64,000 bases of DNA from Climacteris rufus (taxonomy: Eukaryota; Chordata; Aves; Passeriformes; Climacteridae), in the NCBI GenBank assembly GCA_013398175.1, contig VZRZ01007764.1, positions 66,379 to 130,378 of the forward strand. The letters run 5' to 3'. The stretch's first letter is position 1. Each line of letters opens with the position of its first letter. Shown here piece after piece: positions 11,801-26,800 of this stretch. A program made the translations under genes and the position numbers. Under the pieces are notes generated by a model. The model had not been told where the DNA came from and searched no databases. It saw nothing but the letters and a program-made list of their open reading frames with translations.

Positions 11801-14800
11801 CTTTAAAGTATCCTGAACAACTCCTTTCCTCAAGAAACCCTAATACAGCAAACATAAAAGTGGAGAAATTTCCATAAGCACTGCAGAAGACAGAGACAGA
11901 GGAAACCAGCTGTTTGAGATATCCCACTTCTCATCCTACAGCACAACTTCTAATCTGACTGGCCCGAGTTTCCTGTTCCACATACAGCAACTTTCCTCAG
12001 GTTTTCAGGTTAGAAAAACAGTCTGTGTTGAATGGGTAAAATTTCCCACATGCTGATGTTTTGATCCTCACCACTTCTAGAAAAAGTGTCCTTTTTTTTT
12101 TTTTCTTTTTTCTTTTTGTGTAAAGAAATGGCAAGTTTATCAGGGGCTATTTCATTTCATTTTCCTATGCTCACAGAGGTATGGGCTAGCAGTATGAGTG
12201 ATGCACACACTGAAAACCCTCCCCTCTCTCTGTGGATCAGCATCACCTGTAAAAAATGATACATTCTCACCAAAGAACCTGCTTTTTCAGAGTAAGATCA
12301 AAGAATATTTGTTGCTTAATTATCACCTTTAATTCTCTCTTTTCTCTTCCTGCCTACCTATGGGCCTAGAACTCTGTTACCAGCCCTCTCCTCTCAGTCT
12401 CCATTATTCCCTCAGAGTATCTTTGTCAGCTGTCAGCATTTGCATTGTGCTCTCCTTTTCTCATTTTGCCTGAACTTATCCAAAATTCCTTCTCTTCGCT
12501 TCTGCCCTTCCAGCTCTCCTCCATTTCTCTCTTCTCTCATCTCTGATTCAGTCTTCCTCTCTTTATTAGTACCTGTCCATCTTTGGATATCTTTTCAGCT
12601 CACTGGCAGGAGCAAGAGTAGTTTATTAATAAATACATGGCAGCCCTCAGTTTGCACCCTATTTATCATCCAAACAGATCTAAAGTGTAACATGAAAAAA
12701 AAGCCCTGTAAAAATATTGCTCCCAGTACTCTTCATCATGCATTTGGACTATCTTCATTTTAATTGGATCATGATATGCACCAATTTATAAATTAATGCA
12801 ATTAGCACAATACAGGCTCGTCCACAGGGTGCTAAAATGCATCACTATTTCACACAGTAAAATGTTTGTAAAGCAGGAATTTTGTATTAAATTTTATGGG
12901 CTTTCAGTGCAGAAATCCAATTACTGTTCAGTGTAAAACAAGCAGCAGAGAAGGGTGGGGGTAGGGAGAGACAAAGGCAGCAAAATTAAGGATGTAAAAA
13001 AAAAAAAAAAAACAACTATGGAGATTAGCAGTTTAAAGGCAGTTTAGAAAACCCTAATGGTATTTTCTCATAAGTCTTTTTCTTGTTAGAAATTTCTTTG
13101 ACTGTACTATTAAAATATACCTAGTCCATTTTAAATATGTTTGAGCAAAGACAGCACAAACCATTTTCATCTCTTCTCTGGTATCAACCATTTTAAAATT
13201 CCCTTCTCTGCCACATCTTACTTTATCTTTCCCTGCAGTGTCATACCTGGTTTATCCCATACTCGAAAGCCTTCTGTGCCAGTCTCCCAGGCCCCTCCAC
13301 AGTTTTACCATCATCATTAGGGCCCCAGCTTGCACTGTAAATATCCACATGTTCTGGGTTGAAACCAATAGAGCTGGCCTCAATAGCATCGGTGACTATT
13401 CCATCCAGCATTCTTATGCCTTCACAGAAGAAAAAAAAAAAATAAGCAGACTGGATTTACTTTCTGTTCCCTCCTCCTTGTCTGTTTTGGCTGTTTTTAA
13501 AGTTTCCAGCAAAATTAATCCATAACTACTGCAACCAAAACATACTGCTGTTCGTGTAAGCAATATTGAGGACAGTTCCTGTCAGTGTAAAACAGCACAC
13601 TTGGCCTTCATTTGCACAGCTCAGTGTCTCCCTACAAACACAAAAAAGAGAAATCCTTTGCCTCCTATTTATTTCTTTCTCTTCTTCCACAGAGACCCAA
13701 GAAGATGATTTCTGGCTTACTGTTCCTGCTTTTTCTTTTTGCATTCTCTTTCTTCCTCCTTCCTCTCTGTTACATCTGTAACAAAGACTTCTCAAACTGC
13801 TGAAACACCACTAAAATTGAATAGGTTTTATCAACATTACTTTTATCTTTAAGAGTTCTAAGAGTTTTGGTTCAAAGGTGTAGTTCTGACTGTTCTGACT
13901 GAAGCACTTAGTCCTCACAGTTGTTAAGGTTTCCCTGTTTCTGTGATGCTGCCATCTCACCAGCTCTTCAATCTCCACCACCGAAAAGAAAATCTCACTG
14001 TTTTTCCGCTGCCATGGTTTTTTTCTGCTGTGAGCAATCCAGAGATATCTAGCCATTAACAATTTATTAGGAGCTGCATGATCTAATCTTCCTCAGAGCA
14101 AGCCTGATCTCAGTGGTACTTAAAATTCAGGGGCAGGCAGCAGTTCCTCCGCGCTGGATCCATCGCTCTGCAAAACCACAGCTCTGCAGTGGGGCTGCTG
14201 CCACTGCCCAGTGCTGAAGGATAGCAGGAAAAGCAGAAGCCTGGCAAAATTCCCACTGTGGCATGGCTCTTACAGCAACGGCAGCAACACCAGAGCCACA
14301 GCAGTCAGGATTCAGACTGTGTTTACAAGCAATAAGAATGTCTGGGTTCCCTTGGATTTGGCAAGTTAGTACTACAGCAGCTGCACCATTGCTGGCAGTT
14401 GGTGAATTATGAGTACTCAGTTTCTAGTATTTTCCACAAAGTGGGGATTTTGCCAAAGCACAGCAGGCAAAATGTAGTAATTCTATTAAAAGAATAAAAA
14501 AACACAAAAAAACACAAAAAAAACCCCAACAACAAAAAACTCTAACCTCATCCTTGCAGCTCAGTGTCTTGGTGGTTTTTTTTATGCTATCAAGCAGGGA
14601 AAAAAGACTGCAAGCATAATTCTTTTCCCAAATGGCTGGCTTCTTAATACTCATAATACCTCTGAGATAAAGCTGAGCTTTATTATTTTGTATTCATTAG
14701 TGGCAAAATCAGACAAAGGAGTTAATCCGCTCAACCACAGCTGCTCCACCATCGCTCACAAAGCTGGGAAAAGCATCAAGGTATATCCCGTGCCTCAGGT

Positions 14801-17800
14801 TTTAAAAACACCACTTACCCAAGATTGTCTTAAACTGAGAATGGTTTGATTACTTTTTTTTCAGCTGGCTCAGAATTGCAAGATTCTCTCATATCAGCAC
14901 ACTGTGAGCAAGGATCTGCCTGCATGAAAGTGACTGCAAGCCTCAGGTGAGAGCTTGCAACACATTATGAGGTACTGGGAATGCGAGGAGTAGTGCACAG
15001 ATATTTCCCACAGAAAAAAGACAAAGACAACTCTGCAGATAAATAATGGAATAAGGAAAGAAGAAAACCAAGAACACTGACCCCACACTGAGGAAAACAG
15101 TGAGGAAATCAGCTTTCCTGATCATCAAAACCCCTGATTGTTCAATTCAAGTCAGGGATTTGATGACTGCAGTGATATTCCCCTAAGCAGATTCCAATTA
15201 TGTCTTCTTGCATAAACTCTTTTCTATTCTTGTTCCCATCATCAGTCCCACAAAATCAAAAGCAGGCAAAGCCCAAGGTAGTTTCAGACACATATATGTA
15301 TCTCCTTGGCAGAAGGCTATTTTTAGCAAAATGTCACTGTGCATGAACTCTCAGCCCAGTCCTTTGTAAAATAGAGCTTCTTAATGATTTAATTTCCATG
15401 GCAGCACCATGGAACTATCATAACAGAGCAGTATGGTTATGTATGCATGAAAATGCACACCCCTGCTTTAATCCAAAGGTGATCGATGCACACACATTTC
15501 TTGGCACAGAACCAGAGGTGAATGTTAAAGGACACTGAAACGTGTCGCTTTGAAAAGTGGCACTAAGTAATTTTTCTTCAATAAGTGCACAGAAAAACCT
15601 GTGGTGCTCACAAACACAAGGTACTGAAGAGACTAGTAAAGGTTTCAGCACAGGGCAAGGCATTGATGTGACTAATGAGAACACTCAGGATTATAAAAGC
15701 CAGTACTTTCCCAAAAATAAAAAAAAAAAATTGAATGGAATGTTTGTTTTGCTGCTCAAGGCAAAATTAAACCATCCTCTGGTGCTGAAGGTTGGAGAAC
15801 AGGTATTCCAAGTGTCAGGGTTTCTTTCTGTAAAGCAGCTATTGCTGACCACCAAAGAGAAGGCACTGGCTGTGGACCATTGGATTTGTCCAATATGGCA
15901 ACTGCTACAAGCAAACAGCCACTTCAACAAGTCATCCTGAACTAGCGTCAAACAGAAGTGTGCAATGAGTCGTTTCAAGGATTTAAAAAAAAAAGAAAAG
16001 AAAAATTGCGAAAAACAGCCTCTGGAGAAATTAATCCCGTAGAGCTTGGATCATCAAAAAGCCTTTCAGTGTTTAGCCACTCCAAATTTATTTGAATCTA
16101 TTGAAGACAAGTTCTCTTATCTTCCACTGCTCTTTGAACACATTTTTGTTACAGTCTGGTCACATCTAACAGCCTACAATTTCTTTGAACTTTTCCATTC
16201 TTCCTCCTCCCCCACCCAAGCGTAAGCTGTTTGCTGGGTAATATGGATTGCTGGACTGCTTTTCCTGCTGTTATTTTCCTTTTCTGGATAATCATCCCTC
16301 ACAGATCTGTAGTTTGCATTTGCAAATGAGCACAGATCACATGCAAATAGCTGTGGAAGAACCTTCTCTGTAGATGCAGGAGCCTTAAAATATGGGCACA
16401 GTGGGAGTTCAGGCATCCTTGAAGCTTCATCCATTTTGTCTTCTTTTGAAAATCTGACGTCTTCATATTATGAGTGAGATATTTTATTTAAACAGATCAT
16501 GACAGCATAATGCATTATGGCAAAGGCAAACTGCAAAGCTGACATCTATGACAGCTCACTAGAGTAGCTGGGGAGTGACAAACATCAGACTGAAATGGTG
16601 GGATCCACAGCCATGGGTGTCAATTGCCACTCCTCATCCCATTGTCTAAAAGGGGAAAGGGGGAATAATGGAAAAAGTAGGACTGTACAAATACCTGTCT
16701 CTGAGCTAAATAATCACTTGCAAATGATACTTTCACCGTGATTGTTTCATAAACAGCTAATGGATTGAGTCATGGATTTTAAAAAAAAACACAAACCAAT
16801 AACATTGATTGACGGGCAGGAAAGACTCTATTTGTTTTCAAGTAGAGAAGGAAGGTGTTGAAACTAGAAGGACAGCAGTCTGAATAACTTGACTGACATG
16901 ACCTTTCAAATGTAATTGTGTAGATGAAAACAACATGCTGCAAGTATGGATGGTATAATTTTGTATATTCCTACTTTCACTCTTCTCAATCCCTCTCCCC
17001 CCGCTGTGCTTCCTCCTTCCAGTTTAACCAATCATAAGTAGTTAGTTAATCATAATCCATCATTCTTTTAAAGATACAGCCTTAACTTTGGGTATAATAT
17101 AGGTTGCTGTTATTATGATGTTGTTGTTGTTGTTGTTGTTGTTGTGTTGGTGTTGTTATTAACATTATGATTACTAGTTTTATTCATATTATCTTCACCA
17201 TCATCACCACTGCCTATAATGTTACTGCTGCTTTTTTATATTCTATCCATATCCTACTCAGAACCAAATTCCAGTTTATTCAAGAAATTCTGTCATATAG
17301 ATATAACACTCTGCACTATGGCCAGACAGGATTTTGGAGCTTATAACACTGCAAGATTAATGTTTTCTGAGAATGACCGATCATTCATATTTCAGATTAA
17401 TGGTGTTTGAAAACACTCAGGATCTGTCTTGTTTCCATTCATACTAGACATCTAATTATTTTTATATCCTTACCTCCAACCCTGGAGTTGTAGGCTACTC
17501 CAACTCCGCATTTTCTGTTGTTGGCTTGCATGGCAATTTCTCCTGCACACCGTGTCCCATGCCTGAATAAATGCAGTAAAATAAAGAACATATCATAACT
17601 GCTTTGTTGTATTGCACAGAAGGACTTGTCAAGGACCTTGGTTTGTTCAAATTTGTCCTTTAAGTGAATGCAATGCAGTTATTGAAGAGCTTTTGAGTTG
17701 TTTCTACGTGATACAAAAATACTTGTTTCTCTTAAGCTTCAAGAAATACAATTTTACCTACTTAATGATCAAAGGAACATTGCCATGACATGATAAATGC

Positions 17801-20800
17801 TTTACCTAATTCACACTGAAGTCTGTAGTCCTATTAGATACCAGTATTTTAGTAGAGTGCAAAGTAGTGGAAAATGATGGGGCTAAGAAGCTGTCCTCAG
17901 AGAGAAATATGATACAATTTTTTTAAATCAAACATTTAGATACAATTTTTTAATGACTCCATTTATTTTAATGACATTTTATTTAAATGTATTTTTTTTT
18001 TAATTTCAGAAAGTGAGCCTTTCAAGTATCCCCATTGCTAATTTTTTGTTGGAACCAACTATTTTATATGCAATTTTATTTTTTTTTTTGCCATGGGTAA
18101 TTCTAATTCTACAATACAAAAAAGCCTTCATGTAAGTGTACTGGTGAGAGAGTTGTCTTATGTAATGCCAGAGATTGTTATTCAATGACATGCTTCAATG
18201 CTTCTGGGCCGAATTCCATTTACTCATTAATAAAGATTAGGGGCCATACAGGTAGATTTAAGAGATAATGACATCATAACAAGAGGATAATGGCTTCTTC
18301 CCCTTAAATAACACTGTAACAAAGCAGAAACGCCATTTTTCAAACATCTTATTTGTGGGATGTTTATCCTCTGACTGATCTTTTTTATTTCCCCCCATAC
18401 ACTGATTTATGTTGTGAATGCTACTCCTTTGTCTGATAGACAACAGGGAACCAATGCATCAGTTTCTTGCTATCTGTACTGAGGAGTGGTATCCTAATTT
18501 GTTTAAGAAATTGACTTATATTGTGTGTCAGCTTTTAAGGAGGTCCCTTCCGTTCTCTTTCTTACAGGGAAAATGCATAACTGGACTACAATGGATATGC
18601 CCAGGTCTGACAGACCCATCAGGAGACTTTTTTTTTCTTCTTTTTTAATTCCCAGTGGAAAGCAGAGAAATGAAGCAACAATATCCTTTGGGAGGTATCA
18701 TTCCAGAAAGACACACAGCCACAGATTGTTCCCTTCGGCTTGCAGACACTTTACACAAAGACATGAAGAATTCAGGACATCACAGGGAGACTACACCTAA
18801 GGAGCTCTTCATCTGGGGATTTAATCCCAATATTTATGCCAATGCTACCTGAGAATGTTTCTGCAAACTGGACCACAGGAGGTTCCTTCTGAACATCCAA
18901 GAACACTTCTATACAGTGAGGGTGACCAGGGAGGGTTTGGAGTCTTCCTCTTGGAAATACTCGAAAGAAATCTGGATCATCCTGGGCAACAGGCTCTAGA
19001 GCTCCCTGCTTGAGCAGGGGTTTGGACCAAATAACCTTCAGAAGTCCCTTCCAAACTCAACCATTCCATGATTCTGTTACACAAATTCTTCCTCTTATTA
19101 AATAATTGCCACAGGATCCAGACATGGATATTTCTGCATTTGTGCCTCTTAGCACACACATTCGTACTGGACAGTTTTGTTCTCCTCACACAACTGGGAG
19201 GTTACTCACTTGTTTTCATTTGTTGGGTCATATCTAGGGAAGGGATCATGATCATTGTCATTGAAATCATAACTTGCCTTTGGGTCCTACATGTAAAAAA
19301 AAAGAAAAACAGAATTAATTCAGACAACTAGAAAAGGCATTTCTAAATTGTGTATCAAAATGGGTTCTAGAGTCTGTATTTTTTCACTTGATGTGCCTCC
19401 TATTGGCAGCAATACACTTGGTAGAATTCAATGGCCATTAACAATTCCATAATTTTTTCATGGAACTTTAATAATTTAGCATTCAACCACTACATACAAA
19501 TAAGTTTGGGAACTAAATCTACTGAAGGAAAAACAAAACAACAAAATACCCTCCCAACCACCATTGCTAGGTGACATTCAGCTTCAGGTTTCAAATCATG
19601 CCTAAGGCAAATATTTCGGTCTCTGTTCTGTAGAAGCTGACGTACAGAACAGACAATGAGCTGGAGAAGAGAGCTGGTATATCAAATTTACGACTGGTTA
19701 ATCTATTCTTTAGCATTCTAACACTCAAACCTACATAGTTATCATAGATGTCAGTGTGATTCCACTCCAATCCATCGTCTAGCACTGTGATGACAACTCC
19801 CTTGCCTGTAAATCCTTTTTGCCATACAGGAATTACATGGAGATCCAGTTTGGGCAGGGATGGAGTTATTCTTGTATCTTGCTGTGGGACAGAAAGCATT
19901 AAAATATGTCAGCATTTTATCTGCTCATACCAAACAGGTCCAAAGTCATATTTTAAAGGTGCTATAAACAATGTCAGCCTGAACTTGTGTATTTTGCTCA
20001 AATTTTGCAAAGACAAAAGAAAAATTAATTTCTTTAAACACTTGAAGCACTGAAAGTTTTACCCCACTGCTTGAAGACCCCTGAAGGCCACATTTGAGCA
20101 AAAAGCATTGTGTATTTTTGGGAAGTCGGCAGCAGAAACTGCAAGGGATGGTAGGGATGCACCGATGGACCTTGGAACACTGGGTTAATGATCAGACCTG
20201 CCAATGTTTGTTCTTTCCATTTGATGAGGAGCCAAGACAGTGCCCTCAGCACAGTGAGCTGGATTTCCTCCAAATGTATTTTCTCCTGTGACGTGAAAGT
20301 TGGCCAGAGCAAAATAATTAATGGATAAAACAATTAAGGTAGTCGTTTGGTTGGGAACAAGGGTGTTGAATCACAACTTTCTGTTTACTACCCTCATTAG
20401 AGCTCCTAAGGTAAATCAACTGGAAGTATGAATCATATATAGCCTTCTCTTCCACAGCTAGTTTTTTGAAGGGTATCTCCTACATGGGTCATTTTTCCTC
20501 TCTAACACTAAATGTGCAGGACATACATCTAATTCAGAAAACTTGCTTACAGCCCCCATAAAAGCACAGATGTAAAAAGAAGCACTTTTTTCTGCTGTTT
20601 TTCTGTGCATAAATACATCAGCTGATGGCAGGTTTTTATGTCTTTGTTTTCAAAGAAATATTGCATGAAGTGCCAGAGTTAGAAAAAGAAATTTGTTATG
20701 GGGATGAAATTTCTTTCATTTTTTGCTATCTTATCTGACTGCTTCAATACAGAACATTATTTGAAGTGTCAGGCTTTGTTCTCTTGAATCCATCAAATAA

Positions 20801-23800
20801 TACTTTTTCCTGGTGATGTGTGAAGGTATGCTGAGCAGACCTAAAACTGTTGCCATCGAATCAGAAAAATAAGGTAATCAGCAGTTATTCACTACAAGGT
20901 AAAAGAACATATTTTGCATGAAAATATCTTACATGTTTTTGCATTTAATCAAAAAAATTCAATGTGCTCTGCAAACAAGAGTAAGCAACGTGTTTCTGTT
21001 TCTCATGTGTGAAAACCAGAGGAAAAAATAAGTGAAAACCATAAATAGGTGGGGAAAGGAATTATGCCTCCTAGAGAGCAGAACATTTTTGGGCTTTGTT
21101 TCCACAGACTGTTTTTATGAACTCTGTGTGTGTTTGTCTAATATAGACATCTTGGAAATGTCCTGCTTATTTGGATATAGGCAAGGAAGCAAACAGATAC
21201 TCTGCTTCAAAGAAAAGCTAAATTCTTACAGATAACAATATTTTTTTCTGGTGAAAATAAATCTGCAGGAATCTTCATGGAAATATTTTATGCTGCATGG
21301 TTTATAATTTATCTTTCCTAGCTCAAGCAAAGGAAAGAGAGGACAAAGCACTACGCAAGCAGCCTAGAGTTTGGTCTTTTTTCTCTAAGCTGAACTGAAG
21401 AAAAGTATTTCCAGCCACTTGGGCCACATTTGTGCTTGACCCTTCTTCTTGATTTGTTATATTCACCTTTAATCCTGTCCCTTTTCTGAGTGAAGGCAAA
21501 GAATCTTAGACTGAAAGCACGGCTAGATGCACAGTGGAAACAGAGGGTCTTGGAAGAAACCATGTAAAACCTAAGTGATCAGCTGTATTTCTGAATTGTC
21601 ACAAACAGACAGAAACTATGGAGTTCAGGAATATTTTTTTTTTCATGAGGTTTTGAGCATATGAGCTTTAGAGGCCCTCTTACATGTAAATCCTAGTCCT
21701 AGTGTGGCTGAAGGTGCTTCTCACGTGCATGCAGATGCTTTTGTTTTCATCTGGAGTATGCATTCTGCACTACTAATTTCAATAAAGAAATACATGGCCA
21801 GCTTCAGACGTGCTGGTGGACTCCTTACACAACAAGAGCAAATATTTTTAAATCATCACAGAAGTAGCTTCTACCTGTTAAGAGTTTCTGATATCAACCC
21901 CCATATTAAACAGCAGTTGAATTGGCATTTAGAATCTCTGTACAAATGACACTTCACAGAAAATAGAAGGTTGCCTGAAAACGTTATGCACAGAGACCTC
22001 TCACTTTTACAGCACACGCTAATGAAAGGGAGTCTTCATTAATTCCCTTCAGTGCAAGAAAATAATGCAGCTGACAGCCAAAATCCACCATCCCCAGTTC
22101 CGCAAGGCAGGAAATTCTCACCAGATACCACTGCTGGTTCCACATAGGGTCGTTGAAGAGACCTTCTGCCGAGTCTCTCACGGAGGCACGCTTAGCTCTC
22201 TTCTTTTCGTACTGCTGCTCTGCCCACGACACCTACAATTGTTTGTGTAAATATGACAAATGAACCTCTTTAGTTTAGGAATTTCTTAACCTAGAGCATA
22301 AGGGCTTTCTTCACACAGATAAGTTTTGGTCCCTAAAGAAAAATGAGCAGTGCTTGATACAGAGAGAAGGGTTATTTAGAATGTAGCACAGTGCGATTTG
22401 GGGAAGAGAAACTTGGTGAAATCACAGTACTGTAGAATCAATTAGCAGAAAATCATTAAGTACAAGTTAACAGTAGAACTCCTGTGAGTGACACAAGGCA
22501 GGTTTTCATGTCAAATAAAATTGTGCACTATAGCTAGAAGGTCATCTAAGAAATGGTGGTTATTGAAACAAGGAAATCCACGGCCTGCTTTTTTCTCCTA
22601 CTTATCTTTTATTCACTCTCTGTTGGGAGTTGAAAGGAAAGAAGAAAGGTTATCTCTGGCTTTAGTCTAGCAATCATAATGATGCTGTAACTCACAGACC
22701 AGCTGGACCTTCAAGTCTCCTTCCCAGTGCTGTTTTGAAGAGTGATCAATTAGCAAAGTATGAATATTAGACTAACTTCATCACTGGCCTAATTCCACTT
22801 AGGGCAGCTGAAAGCCAGAGCGCTGCAGCGCGCTTTGATAAGGCATCAATGCCAAGAGCTGCACAGCATTTGTGCACAGACACAGCAGTCTCTGAGCCAC
22901 TAGGCTGTATTTTAAACCTGTATCCCACTTAGCTCCCTTGAATGTATTACTGAATGCAGCTCAAATCAAACCCTGATTACTGTGCCTTTCTCTGCACTGT
23001 GTGCTGCTCTTGGAAACGGGAATAAAACGTTGTTCATGGCTGGTCCTTGTGCGGTCACTCTGACACAGATGAGGTTGGTGCTTTTCATCCCAAATTCTCA
23101 GTCAGCAAAGCAAACTCAGGTTCAGTAGATTGCCAAGCTCCTGTGACAAGCCCCACATAGAGGGTGCCTTGGATCTAACCTTTCACTTTTAAGCTCTGAA
23201 TAGATTTCACTACTTTTATCTACTGTGATTGAACAGCTTACATCTATCACCCTACACTAAATAATAATGACCCAGAAATTATGATAAAAAGTATAACTTG
23301 ATTAAAATGCAATTTTCTAATGAAAGCCTAATGAAAATTTACTGCAAGAACATAAATCCTTTGAAATGGTAGCAGCACTAGGCATGTTTACTATGCTTTT
23401 TACTACATATTTCGTCCTAACCCCCCCACAAACCTCACTTAGTTATAGAAATGAATATACCCATGCAGGTGTAGGTATTTTAAACTGCCCTGTTGATATC
23501 TAGGGCCATACATAGTTGTGCACCCCTTGGAGCAATTACCTTTATCTCTCTTCCCTGCCCACAGCAAAGCTTGACCTCTCCACCACCCAACAGTAATTAG
23601 CAATTGACAACTTCCATGCTTGTTATTCTTTTTCATGGTGGACAAGTGCACTGAGGGAAAGGAGCTGAAACTCCCAAGCACATATGTCAGACAAACAAGC
23701 CCAATGTTTGTCACTCAGCAGCTGGGTGAGGTTCCAGCCATCAATCTACGGCAAAAGCTGAAGGCCCCACGCCAAATCTCCAACCACTGATAGAGAAAGC

Positions 23801-26800
23801 AGTAAAAATAATCTCAGTTCAAGTTTACTGGCAAGAAAGTAGATTTGGAAACTAGCACAAATACTAGAAGAAGGGAAGCAGATAATTATATCCCTTCAAT
23901 GTATTCACAGCCTTTATCTGTTTTACAACAAACACTATGGGAAGCAGATAAATATTCAGATTAGAGCCAAGTTTTACCACAGCTTTCACACTTAACATGC
24001 CGTAAAATTCATGAAGGCGTTATACAAACAAAAACAGGATTCCCTTTTCTCTCCCTTTTTAAAGGCTGAATCTAAATCTTTTTAAGTAGGCTGTTGCTTA
24101 CCAAGAGCAGCTCCTTAGAGCAAAGGTCCCTGTGTAACTACAGAGCTTTACATGATTGCTTTGTGTTTATACACTTACATAATGCATAATTACATCTCAT
24201 TTATTCACAGAGTTAATTTGCATACTGGATGGTAAATAAAAGGCAAATTTGAGCAAATTTAGAGAATCACCTGCAGCACTCTGAAGCCCTGTTTCTGGAT
24301 CTAAGGGTGCACGTATGCAATAATATCTGGTAGCAATGTGAGTAATCACTTCCATTCTGCTGTGACTTCAGAATTTGATGTGTTGAACACTGTCACTCTT
24401 CCCTGTGTAAGGGATGTGCTTGATGTAGCCCAAAAAAGAGAGAAACTGCAACCAAAACTGTCATCCTGAACATCATACTACAATGACATTAGACATCTGA
24501 TGATATGTATGGGCATAAATTAGAGCCAGTTTACACTGAACCTACAGGTTTGAACACCCCTAAGTTAGAATTATTTCAGCTTTAACTGTTAAACCAATGT
24601 TTGCAAGGAAATAGATGACAGTGTAGAGTTTTGAAACACAACATGCAAAACAAACACCCTGCCTTGACACACAGAATATTTCCTTCTGGTTGACATTTGC
24701 AAGAAGAACCACCAGACAGAAAATTGCTCATTCTGAAGTGATTTGTCCTTATACGATAATTTGCTGGTTTTCACAGCTAGGTTACCTCATGGCTTGGACT
24801 GCTCATATTGTCACAATGATTACTGCTACAATGCTGATCTGAAAATCAAATGCTGTTGTTGTGACATTTGCCAGAAAATGTCTTTGTAAGAGAGGCTGAG
24901 AGCTTTCTGGTCCGCTCCTTAAATTTCTCATGCCCCCCAGTTTTTCATTATGCTTGCAAACAGAAATGGTTCTCTCTTAAATGGAGCCAGACAAATGGGG
25001 AGACTGCTTCACCAGTGGATCATACCTTAGACCCCTGGCTCTCCAGTTTGCCTGTTCTCTGATTGCAGTGGCATTGTAACAAAAGAATGCAAGTCTGGAA
25101 TGTGTGATGGATCCTTTGAGAAGGGATTTTAGCTTGTCATAGAATCCAGCAGAACCTCAGCCTTTTTTTCCCTACTACGTTTTTTACTTAATATTCAGTC
25201 ACTTTAAATCAAACCTAATTCACATGGTAATTGCACAGACATGGCCTAATTAAACTTAGTGCATCTATGGATTTTTGCTTTGAATCCTGCCCTGTGCTTC
25301 CCTGTTCACATTTTCATCAGTGACACATCAACATCTGAAATTCCAGTGCTGCACATCTTAATTTGGAAAGCTCTTGTAAAATACGTGGTAAGGAAGGGTC
25401 AGATCCTGCCTGTTAATGACAGAATAGCTGAGTATTATTCAGCATGAGTATGGATGGCTGAATATATTAGACTTGCAAAATGAAGAAAGCCTGCCTGGGA
25501 CCTCATTGCGAAGCTAGCAGTGAGGAGACAGAATAAAAAGAAAAAAAAAAAAAAAGAAAAAAGAATAAATTCAACACTCACCCGCTCATCATCAGAAAGT
25601 CTCTTAGTGATATGAATAGCACTTCTCCGGGACCGTCTTGGGTGACTTTTATGTCTGAATAAGTAGTGGTTTTTCAGTGATCCAATCTGTAAGACACAGG
25701 CATACTTTAACTATCGAGAGGCATTTACCCACTCTGAGCAAGCATCAGCAACCAAAACCTGAACGAATTCATTCTTCCTAAAAGACAAAAGAGCAAGAAG
25801 CTAGCCTTTGGAGGTTTTAATCTGAACAAGAAAACGCTCTTCAAGTAACAAGTGCTTCTTGCAGCCTGCGTGCTGCTAGAAGAAGCTGGGGGAATAATTT
25901 CATTTCGGCTGCTCAAGTGCATCATTACTACTACAGCACTCAAGTTACACAGCACCCGTGCTAGCGACCACCACACTCAGGGGCACGGCCACATCTCGGT
26001 GGGCACACACCTGTGGTCACACACCAGTTTGCTCTGCTTTTCCTGCGTTTCAGCTGGACAGGTGTGAAAGGCTCCGTGTGGCTTCGGACACCTCACTGCG
26101 GGGCTGCTTCGTGCCACAGTTCTCTGTAGCAGCACTGCCGCTTGCACCGCAGCCGGGAGAGCTGCGTGCACCCCGCTCACTTTCAACACCCCAGCTCCCT
26201 AAGGACGGGCTGTTGGAAAGCTCCGGGGCAAACGCCCCGACTGCAGGGGCAGAAGGACCGGACCCGCAGAGGTGGGATGGCACCTGCAGCTCCGGCAGTC
26301 CCAGAAAACGACCGTGCCCGGACACGGGGCTGGGCTGCCCGCGGACAGCACCGGGGACACGGAGGGCAGCTGACCGCGGCTCCGGACACGGGGCCGGGCC
26401 GGCGGCAGAGGGGTCCCGGCGGTGGCGGGCGCGGTGCCCGGCACAGGACCCTCGCCGGGAGGTGAGACGAAGCTGTTCCCTCACGGTGGTTACTCATCCC
26501 TGACAACGCTGACGTCACGGCATCCCAAAAAAGCGCCCGAGGGATGGATGGAGAGGAGCCCCGCGATGGCGATGGAGCCGGCGGGGCGGAGGCGCCCGGA
26601 CTGCCGGGGGAGAGCCGGGAGCCCTGCTCGGTCCCCTCCGGGACAGCAGGCTCCCCCAGCGATCTCCTCAAGGGAGAGCCGGGTGCCCCCCGACTCCGTC
26701 CGGTCTCCTCGGGGAGAGCCGGGTGCCCTGCCTGGGCCACTCCGGGGAGAGCCGGACCCCGCGCCCGACCCTGCCCGGCTCCGTCAAGGAGAACGGGAGC

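Larger units (their letters stand above)
9364..13246 (-). other. PCSK1 introns 7-9
   Basis: Introns of 942 (9), 1,137 (8) and 1,490 bp (7) around exons 9 and 8. Only poly(T) near 12091-12116 and poly(A) near 12997-13012 were noted. Confidence 0.6.
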
